The notes: generated by a model not told the origin, from the letters alone. A stretch of DNA of 64,000 nucleotides from Bacillus sp. B-jedd (GCF_000821085.1 NZ_CCXR01000001.1:951001-1015000), one strand, 5' to 3'; counted from the stretch's first letter, positions 1-8,183 are shown. Translations and numbers: made by a program.

Positions 1-174
1 ACCACTACGTTCCCGTTTGAGTATTAATCTTTACTTCAACCTATATAGGTTGACTTTTGCAAAATATTGAAGCAAAAATGAAACGTGTACAGAATTTTAT
101 TTTGCCTAAACAGCCCTCCGTTCCAATACGGTTGGGAAAATTGTTCACAATTAGACAGTCGAAGGAGCATATTG

Positions 175-672
175 ATGGAAAAGCACAGTGCAGAATACTG
201 GATAAATCAGCTGGGACTTGAACCGCATCCTGAGGGAGGATTCTACAGGCAGACCTATAAATCCGGGGAAGAAGTCCCGGGGCGGGAGAGGGTGCTATAT
301 ACAAGTATCTATTTCCTGATGACCACGGGGAACATATCTCATCTCCACCGGCTGCAGTCGGATGAGCTTTGGTACTTCCATGCTGGCGATTCATTGTCCG
401 TCCATATGATCCATGAAAATGGAGAGTATGAGGAAGTCCGCCTTGGTTTGAACCTCGAGAAGGGGGAAGTGCTTCAGCTGCTTGTCCCGAAAAACACGAT
501 TTTCGGTTCATCTGTTTTGCAGGAGAATGCGTTTGCTCTTGTTGGCTGCATGGTATCGCCAGGATTTGAATTTAAGGACTTTGAAATGTTCACGCAGGAA
601 GAACTTTTGCGCGAATACCCTCAGCACGAGGAAGTCATCCGCCTCATGGCCTATGAGAAGCTTCCAGAATAA
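175..672 (+). CDS. Cupin superfamily (DUF985/Cupin_5) protein
   Basis: 165-residue small cupin. The core is visible as a S-H-L-H-R segment with E and W-Y-F-H (about residues 55-70), followed by G-E-V-L-Q-L and a late V-G-C-M-V-S-P-G-F segment, all typical of the DUF985 family. That family is a single beta-barrel of uncertain substrate, sometimes described as sugar-epimerase-like. The start is taken at ATG 175, because AAGGAG lies about 8 nt upstream. A longer frame opening at 85 has no ribosome site. It is a single gene followed by an intrinsic terminator. No signal peptide, so cytoplasmic. Family is confident, function unknown. Confidence 0.85.
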   Translation: MEKHSAEYWINQLGLEPHPEGGFYRQTYKSGEEVPGRERVLYTSIYFLMTTGNISHLHRLQSDELWYFHAGDSLSVHMIHENGEYEEVRLGLNLEKGEVLQLLVPKNTIFGSSVLQENAFALVGCMVSPGFEFKDFEMFTQEELLREYPQHEEVIRLMAYEKLPE

Positions 673-753
673 TTGTGGGATAGTGTTTCAAGATTTTAAT
701 GTTATTGTGAGGTTGGATGGGAAATGCTTTCCATTCAGTAAAGGAAATGTAAG

Positions 754-779
754 AAAAGCTGCTTCGGCGGCTTTTTTTT
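754..779 (+). terminator. Intrinsic terminator after the cupin gene
   Basis: Hairpin AAGCTGC-TTCG-GCGGCTT with a stable UUCG tetraloop, followed by a run of eight T. Confidence 0.85.
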
Positions 780-867
780 GTGGCTGAAATGGCTGCTGCC
801 CCCATTTATGTATGAAGATCCATCCATTTTAAGTGGGTGGCTGGTGGTTATGGGAAATAATTTCGTT

Positions 868-980
868 CCGTTCATTTTATCGCTCAACTTTTCAGCAGGT
901 ATCGCAAAATTTTTTCATATATCAATAACTTTTTCGTTTTATCGATAACTTTTTAGGTTATTTCCAAATCTTTCACAATA
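868..980. repeat. Degenerate ~20-nt tandem repeat, TATCGATAACTTTTT type
   Basis: Four to five successive imperfect units of about 20 nt share an ATCG/ATCA start and an AACTTTTT core, for example ATCAATAACTTTTTCG and ATCGATAACTTTTTAG. No coding frame is conserved across them. It lies in the roughly 490-nt gene-free gap between the cupin and MFS genes. The rest of that gap shows nothing recognisable. Confidence 0.55.
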
Positions 981-1163
981 AATGGGACGAATTAATTGAA
1001 ATATATCCATTTAAAGGGAGTGTGTTCTTCTCACCAAACGCACATTCGCTTGGGAAATATTTAGCAATTTTTTCTGTAGGGGTCCTTTTTCTGTCTGAAT
1101 ATTCTTTTTAATAAAAGGGAAAAAGTGATACACTGGGATAAATGGAAGGAAAAGGGTGAGGGA

Positions 1164-2387
1164 ATGAGTTCATGGAAAAACCCGATTCTGTTATTGGCGG
1201 GGATTGGCGTTTCATATTTAGGCAGCTGGATTTATTTGATTGCCCTGAATATTGCCGTCCTGGATTTAACCGGATCGGCTGCAGCAGTCGCTGGCCTGTA
1301 CATTATCAGGCCAATCGCGGTGTTAATCACAAACACTTGGTCGGGCAGTGTCATTGACCGGGTAAACAAACGGAAGTTGATGATCGCAACCGACATAGTC
1401 AGGGGACTATTGGTCATCATCATTCCTTTTACGGATTCACTTTGGCTTATTTACTTTATTATGCTGTTAATTAACGTGGCTGGAGCGTTTTTCGGACCTA
1501 GCTCGACCGTTTATATTGCAAAATTGGTCCCTGAAGAAAACCGCCAGCGCTTTAATTCGATCATGAGCATGACAGCATCTGGCGCGTTCCTGCTCGGACC
1601 GGCGATTGCCGGAGCGCTCATCATGTTGGCCGGAACGGACATCTGCATCATTATCAATGCCATTTCATTTATCATCTGTGCTTTCTTTATTTACCTTTTG
1701 CCTAATGTCGATGAAGAGAATCAGGATGCAAGGGAGCGGATTCGGCTCGAAACATTGGTCCAGGATTGGAAGGCAGTCAGAAACTTTGTTAAAGGCGCTC
1801 AGCTATTCATCGCCATTTATTTACTGTACCAGGGAGCGACCTTAATTGGTTACGCGCTTGACCCGCAGGAAGTAACGTTCATTAAAAAACATCTTGCCCT
1901 ATCGACACAGGATTATGGTTTGATAGTCAGTATCACGGGAGTTGGCGCGCTGGCCGGATCATCTGTCGCTGCGATGGCGGCGAAGAAAATCCCGCTGAAA
2001 TATTATCTTGGCGGCGGGATGCTGCTTCAATCAGTAGGCTATATCGCTTTTTATTCGTCTGTTGACTTTTTTACCGCGACGGCGTCGTTCGTGTTTCTCG
2101 GCTTCTTTATGGCGTTTGCGACCGCAGGATATGCAACATTTTTCCAAAATAAAGTCCCGATTGACTTGATGGGAAGATTCGCCAGTGTCGCTGAAATGGC
2201 CCAAGGCCTCATCCAGATTTGCCTGACACTTGTAGTGGGGTTCCTGGCAGAATGGTTCACCGTCCAATTCGTCTGCATCGCATTTTCCGTAGTCGGAGCG
2301 GCTTTCTCAATCATACTGTTAACAACCATCATCAAACCATCCAAAAGCGCTTATTTCAACGAAAAAACCCAAGGCGTCCCAAGCTAA
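1164..2387 (+). CDS. MFS transporter (MFS_3-type efflux permease)
   Basis: 407-residue, strongly hydrophobic protein with about twelve predicted membrane segments. It has the MFS loop 2-3 signature region (a D-R-V-N-K-R-K stretch near residue 70) and a second half starting near residue 215 that repeats the fold. It resembles the Bacillus macrolide/drug efflux-like MFS group, but the substrate cannot be read from sequence. The start is set at ATG 1164 behind AAGGGTGAGGGA. An in-frame GTG at 1125 with AAAAGGG upstream is a possible alternative adding 13 residues. Monocistronic, with a strong terminator after the stop. Confidence 0.85.
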   Translation: MSSWKNPILLLAGIGVSYLGSWIYLIALNIAVLDLTGSAAAVAGLYIIRPIAVLITNTWSGSVIDRVNKRKLMIATDIVRGLLVIIIPFTDSLWLIYFIMLLINVAGAFFGPSSTVYIAKLVPEENRQRFNSIMSMTASGAFLLGPAIAGALIMLAGTDICIIINAISFIICAFFIYLLPNVDEENQDARERIRLETLVQDWKAVRNFVKGAQLFIAIYLLYQGATLIGYALDPQEVTFIKKHLALSTQDYGLIVSITGVGALAGSSVAAMAAKKIPLKYYLGGGMLLQSVGYIAFYSSVDFFTATASFVFLGFFMAFATAGYATFFQNKVPIDLMGRFASVAEMAQGLIQICLTLVVGFLAEWFTVQFVCIAFSVVGAAFSIILLTTIIKPSKSAYFNEKTQGVPS

Positions 2388-2406
2388 ACCAAAAACATAC
2401 AAACCA

Positions 2407-2437
2407 AAAAGACGGGTTCCCCCACCCGTCTTTTTTT
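2407..2437 (+). terminator. Intrinsic terminator after MFS gene
   Basis: AAAGACGGG / CCCGTCTTT stem around a short C/T loop, with a T7 tail. Confidence 0.9.
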
Positions 2438-2514
2438 ATTTGGCCGATTTCAGTGAAGAGATGACGCTCTGAGCAATGCGCAAATCCTCGGCCAATTAGC
2501 GGTGCCCTGCTTTG

Positions 2515-2913
2515 CTATCTGCCAAGGTAGCGGTTGAGTTCTTCTGCTTTGACATTTTTGAAGATGTTGATGACGAATAGGAGGACGGAAAGGACGAGAA
2601 GGTTCGGGAAGATCATGAGCAGGAACATGAGTGATTCGTTACCTAGGAGCAGGAAGATAAGGCCGAGCATGAATAATGGCAATGAAATGTTATAAAGCCA
2701 GAAATGAAGTTTGGCGAGCAGTGTTTCGCCTGCTTTCGGGAAGAGGACGTAAACAACGCCAAAGAGTCCCATTGAAGCCCAGCCAACAAGGTTAATGTGG
2801 GCGTGAGCGCCCATGAGGCTGTGATCGCCGGCCATCTCCATGCCAATGCCCATCCCGACGCCAATTAAAAAGTAAAGAGCGGCGAGTTTAAGAAAAAGGA
2901 TTCCCAGTTTCAC
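2515..2913 (-). CDS. Small cytochrome-c-oxidase-subunit-I-like membrane protein
   Basis: 132 residues with four predicted transmembrane helices. The H-A-H-I-N-L-V-G-W segment after the first helix resembles the helix carrying haem-ligand histidines in cbb3-type oxidase subunit I. Short homologues of this kind occur in Bacillus and are annotated as cytochrome-c oxidase, although they are far too short to be an oxidase. A haem-binding or NnrS-like role is possible but unproven. The start is GTG 2913, because AAGGAGGTG lies 6 nt upstream. An ATG at 2934 precedes that ribosome site and is rejected. Confidence 0.7.
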   Translation of the reverse strand: MKLGILFLKLAALYFLIGVGMGIGMEMAGDHSLMGAHAHINLVGWASMGLFGVVYVLFPKAGETLLAKLHFWLYNISLPLFMLGLIFLLLGNESLMFLLMIFPNLLVLSVLLFVINIFKNVKAEELNRYLGR

Positions 2914-3141
2914 AAAAAACACCTCCTTAATCATAATATTGGTACGTAATTAATATACGTTGGAAACAAGATTATTATGAATATTCCAACTTTTTAAAGC
3001 TGCTAATATCATATGGCCTCAAAAACCAATCGTGAGGCCATTTTTGCAAAAGTAAATACCTCCTTGAGTCATATAAAAAAAGAAGCCAGCTAATAAAAAG
3101 AAAAAGCCCGCCAAAAGGGGGCTTTCGAAATTAGCATTAAA

Positions 3142-4578
3142 TTATCGTCTGAACAAATCAAATAACTGGTTTGCTGCTCCCGGGCGGCGGGGCGGATTCT
3201 TCATATCGCGCGCCATCTGCAGAGCACGGTTCACATCGATGATGCCGCTTCCGAATTGGGCGTCCGGGCCTTTGAGGCCGGTGTCGGCCGCCGATTTTTT
3301 AATAATCCTTGCGACCTGCCTGTTTGAAAGCTTTGGATTTTCAGAACGGATTAATCCTGCAAGGCCGGCGACATGCGGGGAGGCCATTGATGTTCCAGAC
3401 AGCGCGGCATATCGGCTGCGGAAATAGGTGCTCGGAATATAAACGCCCGGTGCCGCCACATCAACATAGGTGCCATAATTCGAAAACTCCGCGAGCCCGC
3501 CGTCATGGTCGACAGCGGAAACGGCCAGCACTTGTGGATAGGAAGCGGGATACGTCGGCTGTCGGGAATGGTCGTTGCCCGCTGCCGCTACAATAACCAC
3601 ATCACGCTTGTGCGCGTAATCAATCGCTTCCTTCAAAGCGCGGGAAGGCTGGTAATTGCCAAGGCTAAGGTTGATTACCTTCGCGCCGTTGTCAGTTGCC
3701 CAGTAAATTCCCTTGGCAATATCAAATGTTGTTCCATAACCGTCTTTACCCATTGCTTTGACCGGCATGATTTTATTGAACCATGTAATCCCGGCGACTC
3801 CAAGGCCATTATTCGTCTCTGAAGCAATTATCCCTGCCACATGGGTACCATGGCCATTATCGTCATCGGGATTGTTGTTGTCTTTTAGAACATTATAGCC
3901 GCGGACAAGCCTGTTCTTTAAGTCGGGATGGTTAAGGTCTACTCCTGTATCGACAAGAGCGATCGTTATATCCTTGGAGCCGCGCGAAATCGACCAGCCA
4001 TTCTCCGTGCCAATCGCGGGGAGATTCCATTGGTACTGTTCACGGTAAAACACATCATTAGGCATGGGAAGGGCGTTCTGCATCAGAATATAATGCCGCT
4101 CCGCGAACTCGACGTCTTTTCTTTTGCCAAAATAATCGATCAACTGTTTGGTATTTAATGAATTCGACTTGAAAATATAGGTGGAGTTGAAATGATTCAG
4201 CAGTTCCCCATTAATTTCCCGCTTGATCCTCGAAAGCTCCTCCACAGAAGGATGGCCCATGAAATCAACGACAGCCTCATCTTTGACAAAATGGCTCGCA
4301 TCCCGGTCATTATGATAAATCCAGTCAATTTTCGGGTGCTTTTCGAGCAATCTCCTCGTTTCCCCGCCATTCCAGACGTTATCCAATTCCGTAATTCGCA
4401 GCAGATGGCCGTCCCGCTCATGCAAATGCCGCAGCCCCTCCGTCATCTGTACCCGCGACGTCCGCTGCCTGCCTGTGTCCCCATCATCCAAAAACAACAC
4501 GCCGCCCGCCAACATGGCAACAACCACAATTCCGCCGGCAACCAAAAACCTTTTTAACACCAACATCACCCCAAACAA
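3142..4578 (-). CDS. S8 family serine protease (subtilase)
   Basis: 478 residues. The N-terminus has a hydrophobic segment (residues 8-30) that is either a signal peptide or a membrane anchor. It is followed by a roughly 140-residue pro-region with its own conserved block and then a subtilisin domain (about 185-455). The catalytic triad is complete: D210 (V-D-T-G), H244 (G-H-G-T-H) and S397 (G-T-S-M-A-S), with oxyanion N335. The short basic C-tail has no sorting motif. The protein is extracytoplasmic. ATG 4566 (residue 5) is an alternative start. An independent gene, convergent with the upstream small haem-like gene's region. Confidence 0.93.
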   Translation of the reverse strand: MFGVMLVLKRFLVAGGIVVVAMLAGGVLFLDDGDTGRQRTSRVQMTEGLRHLHERDGHLLRITELDNVWNGGETRRLLEKHPKIDWIYHNDRDASHFVKDEAVVDFMGHPSVEELSRIKREINGELLNHFNSTYIFKSNSLNTKQLIDYFGKRKDVEFAERHYILMQNALPMPNDVFYREQYQWNLPAIGTENGWSISRGSKDITIALVDTGVDLNHPDLKNRLVRGYNVLKDNNNPDDDNGHGTHVAGIIASETNNGLGVAGITWFNKIMPVKAMGKDGYGTTFDIAKGIYWATDNGAKVINLSLGNYQPSRALKEAIDYAHKRDVVIVAAAGNDHSRQPTYPASYPQVLAVSAVDHDGGLAEFSNYGTYVDVAAPGVYIPSTYFRSRYAALSGTSMASPHVAGLAGLIRSENPKLSNRQVARIIKKSAADTGLKGPDAQFGSGIIDVNRALQMARDMKNPPRRPGAANQLFDLFRR

Positions 4579-4706
4579 AACTCTCTTATACCTATAGGGT
4601 GCAAACGAACCGCCGAAAATAACGGCGGAAATTAATGGGAAGCATTTAAAGGAATTTGTTACTTAAAGCAGAATGTTATTAACGAAGAGGAAAAGGGGGA
4701 AAATCT

Positions 4707-5288
4707 ATGTTTCCACAATTAGAGACTGACAGGCTTTTACTGAGGGAAATTAGAAGTGACGACGCGGAAGCTCTTTTCGCTTGCTTTTCAAGTGAAGAGG
4801 TAACCCGCTTTTATGGAATGGAAACGATGGATGGCTTATTGCAGGCTGAAAACCTGATTGAGCTGTTTTCAAGAAGATATGAAGAAAAAGTCGGCATTCG
4901 CTGGGGGATTGAAAGGAAGGGGGAAGCCGGCCTCATAGGTACAATCGGCTTCAATTCCTGGAACCCCAAAAACAAACGGGCAGAAATAGGCTATGAGCTT
5001 CATCCGGAGCATTGGCGAAAGGGATATGTTTCGGAGGCATTGGCAAAAGTACTTTCCTATGGCTTCGAAGCGCTTGACTTAAACCGCATCGGAGCAGTCG
5101 TTTTCCCCGAAAACGAGGCTTCAAACAGACTTTTGCATAAAGCCGGCTTTGAAAAGGAAGGGCTTTTAAGGGAATACATGTGCCAAAACGGAATTGCGCA
5201 TGATACAAATAGTTATTCGATATTAAAAAAATCATTCATAGAGGCTCAGGCTAGGCAAAATGGTGAAGCTGTGCCAGCTGCAAATTAA
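4707..5288 (+). CDS. GNAT family N-acetyltransferase, RimJ/RimL type
   Basis: 193 residues. It opens with the E-T-D-R-L-L-L-R motif of RimJ/RimL-like acetyltransferases (ribosomal-protein or small-molecule N-acetylation using acetyl-CoA). The acetyl-CoA-binding motif A is the G-Y-E-L-H-P-E-H-W-R-K-G-Y segment around residues 92-105, followed by A-L-N-R-I-like and N-E-A-S-N-R-L-L blocks. A purine-rich GAGGAAAAGGGGG ribosome site precedes ATG 4707. The substrate is not inferable. It is one of six intact GNAT genes in the window. Confidence 0.85.
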   Translation: MFPQLETDRLLLREIRSDDAEALFACFSSEEVTRFYGMETMDGLLQAENLIELFSRRYEEKVGIRWGIERKGEAGLIGTIGFNSWNPKNKRAEIGYELHPEHWRKGYVSEALAKVLSYGFEALDLNRIGAVVFPENEASNRLLHKAGFEKEGLLREYMCQNGIAHDTNSYSILKKSFIEAQARQNGEAVPAAN

Positions 5289-5377
5289 ATAACCCCGCCC
5301 GGCATAAAATGATAGAGGAAGCCGCAGACAAAGTGTAGAATATAAGTGCAGACAAGATAATCCCTTAAAGGAAGCGG

Positions 5378-5914
5378 GTGTTTGTTTTGATCGAAACGAA
5401 AAAGGAAGTTATGAGCTGGGGAAAGTCGTTTTTAATTGCTCTTATTATCGCGCTGGCAATCCGGGCCTTTTTATTCTCGCCTTATATAGTCGATGGAGCG
5501 TCGATGGAACCGACTCTTCATGATCACGAGAAAATATTCGTCAACAAACTGGGCTCCGTCCAGAGAGGGGACATCATTGTCATCAAAGGTACCGGGGAGA
5601 ATTATGTGAAGCGGGCTATCGGCTTTCCGGGAGACTCAGTTGAAGTGAAAAATGATCAATTATTTATAAATGGGAAACAAATAAAAGAACCTTATCTTTC
5701 TGAAAATCTGAAGGAGGCAAGGCTTCTCGGCGGCAAGCTGACAGGGGACTTTGGACCTTTAACCGTCCCAAAAGGGTCGCTGTTCGTCATGGGTGACAAC
5801 CGACTGAAAAGCATGGACAGCCGCAATGGCCTTGGACTTATCAAGGAGTCGGCCGTCATTGGAAAAAGTGAATTTGTCTTCTTTCCCTTTTCAGATATCC
5901 GGACAGTAGAGTAA
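5378..5914 (+). CDS. sipS/lepB-type: Signal peptidase I (S26)
   Basis: 178 residues, the usual size for Gram-positive type I signal peptidases. There is one N-terminal membrane anchor (about residues 15-34), then catalytic Ser42 in G-A-S-M-E-P-T-L and catalytic Lys78 in Y-V-K-R, and box E G-D-N-R...S-M-D-S-R near residues 138-147. It cleaves signal peptides of exported preproteins at the outer face of the membrane. GTG 5378 sits close behind AAAGGAAG. TTG 5387 or ATG 5411 are alternatives, and the true N-terminus is uncertain. Bacilli usually carry several paralogues. Confidence 0.92.
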   Translation: MFVLIETKKEVMSWGKSFLIALIIALAIRAFLFSPYIVDGASMEPTLHDHEKIFVNKLGSVQRGDIIVIKGTGENYVKRAIGFPGDSVEVKNDQLFINGKQIKEPYLSENLKEARLLGGKLTGDFGPLTVPKGSLFVMGDNRLKSMDSRNGLGLIKESAVIGKSEFVFFPFSDIRTVE

Positions 5915-5967
5915 TGATCGAAGCTGTTGATTTAAACAAATTATGAATATCCGTGCAAAAGTAAATA

Positions 5968-6004
5968 AAAACGGGTCCTGCCGCTGAAGCGGAGGGCCCG
6001 TTTT
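5968..6004. terminator. Bidirectional intrinsic terminator
   Basis: Long GC-rich stem (ACGGG..CCGCT / AGCGG..CCCGT) flanked by A4 and T4, placed between the convergent signal peptidase and DoxX genes. Confidence 0.85.
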
Positions 6005-6035
6005 CGTTATGGGAGCCGGGTGCAGAACCCGGTCC

Positions 6036-6536
6036 TTACTCTTGTGTCTGCGGTGCTTTTTTGAACACTGTCTTGTTGATGAACGGAAGGACGTAGCGGT
6101 CAAGACCGTATTTACCTGCGTTAGCGCCTGCGACCAGGATGATGAAGCCCATCAGGATGTCAGTCGGGTTATGGCTCACAGTACCGGCAAGCATGAAGCT
6201 GAAGTTCATCACAAGTCCGAAGAACATAGCCGCGCTAGTGAGGCAGCCGAGAATCAGGCCAAGGCCGACAAGGAATTCACCCCAAGGAATCAGGACATTG
6301 AACAGTTCGACATTCGGAATGGCGAAGGCGTTCAGGAAGTTAACATACCAGCCATAGACGATTCCGTCCGGACCGGCGACCGGGTTGGCTGCGGCGCCTT
6401 TCAGGAAGCCGGCAGCGTCAAATCCTCCAGTGATTTTGTGGTAGCCGGCAGTCAGCCAGGCATACCCGAGATAGATCCGAAGGACGGCAAGAAGAGCGGC
6501 AGCAACTTTGTTTTCTCTTAAGAATTTGTTAAACAT
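6036..6536 (-). CDS. DoxX family membrane protein, copy 1
   Basis: 166 residues with four predicted membrane helices and the DoxX-type core (L-R-I-Y-L-G-Y-A-W-L near residue 20; P-W-G-E-F-L-V-G-L-G-L near 85). DoxX proteins are membrane components linked to thiol/quinone oxidation and oxidative stress in several bacteria. The role here is inferred only. A second copy lies directly upstream at 7054-7554. By eye, residues 67-156 are identical in the two copies, and most differences are in the first 66 residues and the last ten. AAAAGGGG lies upstream of ATG 6536. Confidence 0.88.
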   Translation of the reverse strand: MFNKFLRENKVAAALLAVLRIYLGYAWLTAGYHKITGGFDAAGFLKGAAANPVAGPDGIVYGWYVNFLNAFAIPNVELFNVLIPWGEFLVGLGLILGCLTSAAMFFGLVMNFSFMLAGTVSHNPTDILMGFIILVAGANAGKYGLDRYVLPFINKTVFKKAPQTQE

Positions 6537-6585
6537 GAATAATTCCCCTTTTCGTTTTGAATTTAAATACGTTGTTTACACTGTT

Positions 6586-6680
6586 ATCATAATCCGGTTT
6601 CCAATATTACGGTAGGGGATTTCCAGTATATTCAATAATTAGACAAAGCTTCTTGGCAAAACTGTGACAATGGTCACAAC
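6586..6680 (-). promoter_or_regulatory. Duplicated upstream region of DoxX copy 1 with a TGTGA-N6-TCACA palindrome
   Basis: The perfect palindrome TGTGACAATGGTCACA sits at 6663-6678, about 127 nt upstream of the start. It fits the CRP/Fnr half-site arrangement (TGTGA-N6-TCACA) and also resembles Rex-type sites. A TATGAT -10-like hexamer is at 6586-6591 (minus strand). The same block recurs upstream of copy 2. A binding protein is inferred, not shown. Confidence 0.5.
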
Positions 6681-6726
6681 TAGATTTTTAAAAATGGCTC
6701 AGTTAATCGTGAGTGTTGATTTTCAA

Positions 6727-6972
6727 TGAAGTTGATTGGAACGGAGGGGACTGACTCCGGCGGGATGAAGCGGCACGTGGAGACCCCACAGGCGTCTATG
6801 ACGCCGAGGAGGCTCCATAAAGAATGCTCCTGCGCCACAGACTATTCGGGGAAGCGAACCTTCAGCTCGTCGCAAAGCTGCACGAAGCGAATTCATGGAT
6901 GTTTCTCATGAAGTTGGTTCAGGTAGATGCTTCGCCCCGCGGAAAGCATGTCCCCGGAGTGGAAATCAGCAA
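6727..6972 (+). repeat. Bacillaceae-type interspersed repeat element, internally rearranged
   Basis: The left part (GATTGGAACGGAGGGGACTG, ACTCCGGCGGGAT, GAGACCCCACAGGCG, GAGGAGGCTCC) and the right part (CGCCCCGCGGAAAGC, GGAGTGGAAATCAGC) match from memory the ends of a common GC-rich intergenic repeat of Bacillus-group genomes. In the usual form these two parts are nearly adjacent. Here about 110 nt of unrelated sequence separates them. No real ORF. It sits between the two DoxX copies. Confidence 0.55.
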
Positions 6973-7053
6973 TCAGCAATAAAGGATAACCGAGTCTTAA
7001 AAATAAAAAGCCCCCTTCACCTGCGTGAAGGGGACCAATGTTTCTACATATGA

Positions 7054-7554
7054 TTACTGTTGGAATTGCTTTTCTTTTTTGAGCACTGTTTTGTTGATGA
7101 ATGGAAGGACGTAGCGGTCAAGACCGTATTTACCTGCGTTGGCGCCCGCGACCAGGATGATGAAGCCCATCAGAATGTCAGTCGGGTTATGGCTCACAGT
7201 ACCGGCAAGCATGAAGCTGAAGTTCATCACAAGTCCGAAGAACATGGCCGCGCTAGTCAGGCAGCCAAGGATCAAGCCAAGGCCGACAAGGAATTCACCC
7301 CAAGGAATCAGGACATTGAACAGTTCGACATTCGGGATGGCGAAAGCGTTCAGGAACTCAACATACCAGCCGTAGACAATTCCATCCGGTCCTTGCACAG
7401 GATTGGCTGCTGCTCCTTTCAAGAAGCCGGCAGCATCAAAGCCTCCAGTCAGTTTGTGGTAGCCGGCAGTCAGCCAGGCATATCCGAGATAGAAACGAAG
7501 AATCGTAAGAAGGACGGCGGCAATATCATTTTTTCTTAAGAAAGAGTTAAACAT
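7054..7554 (-). CDS. DoxX family membrane protein, copy 2
   Basis: 166 residues, four membrane helices, the same fold and length as the neighbouring copy at 6036-6536. The central and C-terminal protein segment is identical to copy 1, while the N-terminal 66 residues and the tail diverge. The upstream ~140 nt is also duplicated. This pattern fits a recent tandem duplication, or older duplication with later gene conversion over the 3' part. Transcribed in the same direction as copy 1, with its own promoter region. Ribosome site AAAAGGGG upstream of ATG 7554. Confidence 0.88.
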   Translation of the reverse strand: MFNSFLRKNDIAAVLLTILRFYLGYAWLTAGYHKLTGGFDAAGFLKGAAANPVQGPDGIVYGWYVEFLNAFAIPNVELFNVLIPWGEFLVGLGLILGCLTSAAMFFGLVMNFSFMLAGTVSHNPTDILMGFIILVAGANAGKYGLDRYVLPFINKTVLKKEKQFQQ

Positions 7555-7603
7555 GGAACATTCCCCTTTTCGTTATTAATTTTAATATGATGATTACACT
7601 GTT

Positions 7604-7696
7604 ATCATAAATCGATTAACAACATTGCGGTAGGGGATTTCCAGTATATTCAATAATTAGACAAAGCTTCTTGGCGGAAGTGTGACAATGGTCACA
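7604..7696 (-). promoter_or_regulatory. Upstream region of DoxX copy 2 with the same palindrome
   Basis: The palindrome TGTGACAATGGTCACA is at 7681-7696. The intervening block GGTAGGGGATTTCCAGTATA and following bases are shared with the region upstream of copy 1, and a TATGAT-like hexamer lies closer to the gene. The spacing from palindrome to start codon is nearly the same in both copies. Confidence 0.5.
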
Positions 7697-7782
7697 ACAG
7701 AGGTGGTGGTTTCGAGTTACAAGCGAATCCGAACCGATAAGAAAATCCTAACCAATTCTTCAAACTGCCGAAATAATTAAAA

Positions 7783-7807
7783 GCCGCAATCATCGTCCGA
7801 TTGCGGC
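7783..7807 (-). terminator. Second minus-strand hairpin with T-rich tail
   Basis: Perfect GCCGCAATC / GATTGCGGC stem with a 7-nt loop. On the minus strand it is followed by TTTTAATTATTT. It stands downstream of the stronger terminator at 7852 and may act as back-up. Confidence 0.55.
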
Positions 7808-7849
7808 AAACTTGATTTATTCAAAATACAAGGTTCATTTTGCACATGA

Positions 7850-8150
7850 AAAAAGCCTCTACCCCCTGGTATAGGCTTTCTCCATTCCCACTCTAGGGAA
7901 TATGAGGAGCAGACTTGCCCTATTCAGCAGTCATACCCTGCCTCAATTTAGCAGCTACTGCTAAATATACCATGGGCGACTTCAAACACTTCGCCCCGCG
8001 GCCACAAACCCGCCGCCCGAGAAAGCAAATCTTTCTCCAAAGTAGGCGTCCACACTGACAACCTGATAACCGATCCACATTAACACTAGTCAATGTACTG
8101 TTACCATTAACCATCACATTCCCGGTTATCCCTGTCCTGCGACGCTACAT
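7850..8150 (-). ncRNA. Candidate SigB-dependent structured RNA, ~300 nt
   Basis: A gene-free stretch, unusually rich in perfect inverted repeats on the minus strand. In transcript order these are GATAACCG pairing with CGGTTATC about 60 nt later, GAGAAAG/CTTTCTC, GCGGC/GCCGC, GGGCGA/TCGCCC, ATTTAGCAG/CTGCTAAAT, ATTCCC/GGGAAT and a final terminator. A SigB-like promoter precedes it and an intrinsic terminator ends it. A 65-codon frame inside (7920-8117) has no ribosome site and is not believed. I do not recognise the family. The raiA motif, 6S and OLE RNAs are possibilities to test. The ends are inferred from the promoter and terminator. Confidence 0.6.
7852..7879 (-). terminator. Intrinsic terminator of the candidate RNA
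   Basis: AAAGCCTATACC / GGTAGAGGCTTT stem with a C/G-rich loop. On the minus strand it ends in TTTTTTC. Confidence 0.8.
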
Positions 8151-8157
8151 TACTTTC

Positions 8158-8183
8158 TTACCCGCATGAAACATTTTTAAAAC
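8158..8183 (-). promoter_or_regulatory. SigB-type promoter
   Basis: On the minus strand GTTTTA, a 14-nt spacer and GGGTAA closely match the general-stress sigma-B consensus GTTTAA-N12-15-GGGTAT. It faces the structured intergenic element and lies just after the stop of the 97-residue membrane protein gene. Confidence 0.6.

Noticed and set aside
6009-6521. 170-codon plus-strand frame opposite DoxX copy 1
   Set aside because: Antisense shadow of the DoxX gene. The same shadow appears opposite copy 2 and reads as charged low-complexity sequence.
7920-8117. 65-codon frame inside the candidate RNA
   Set aside because: No ribosome site. The segment is better explained by the paired RNA stems.
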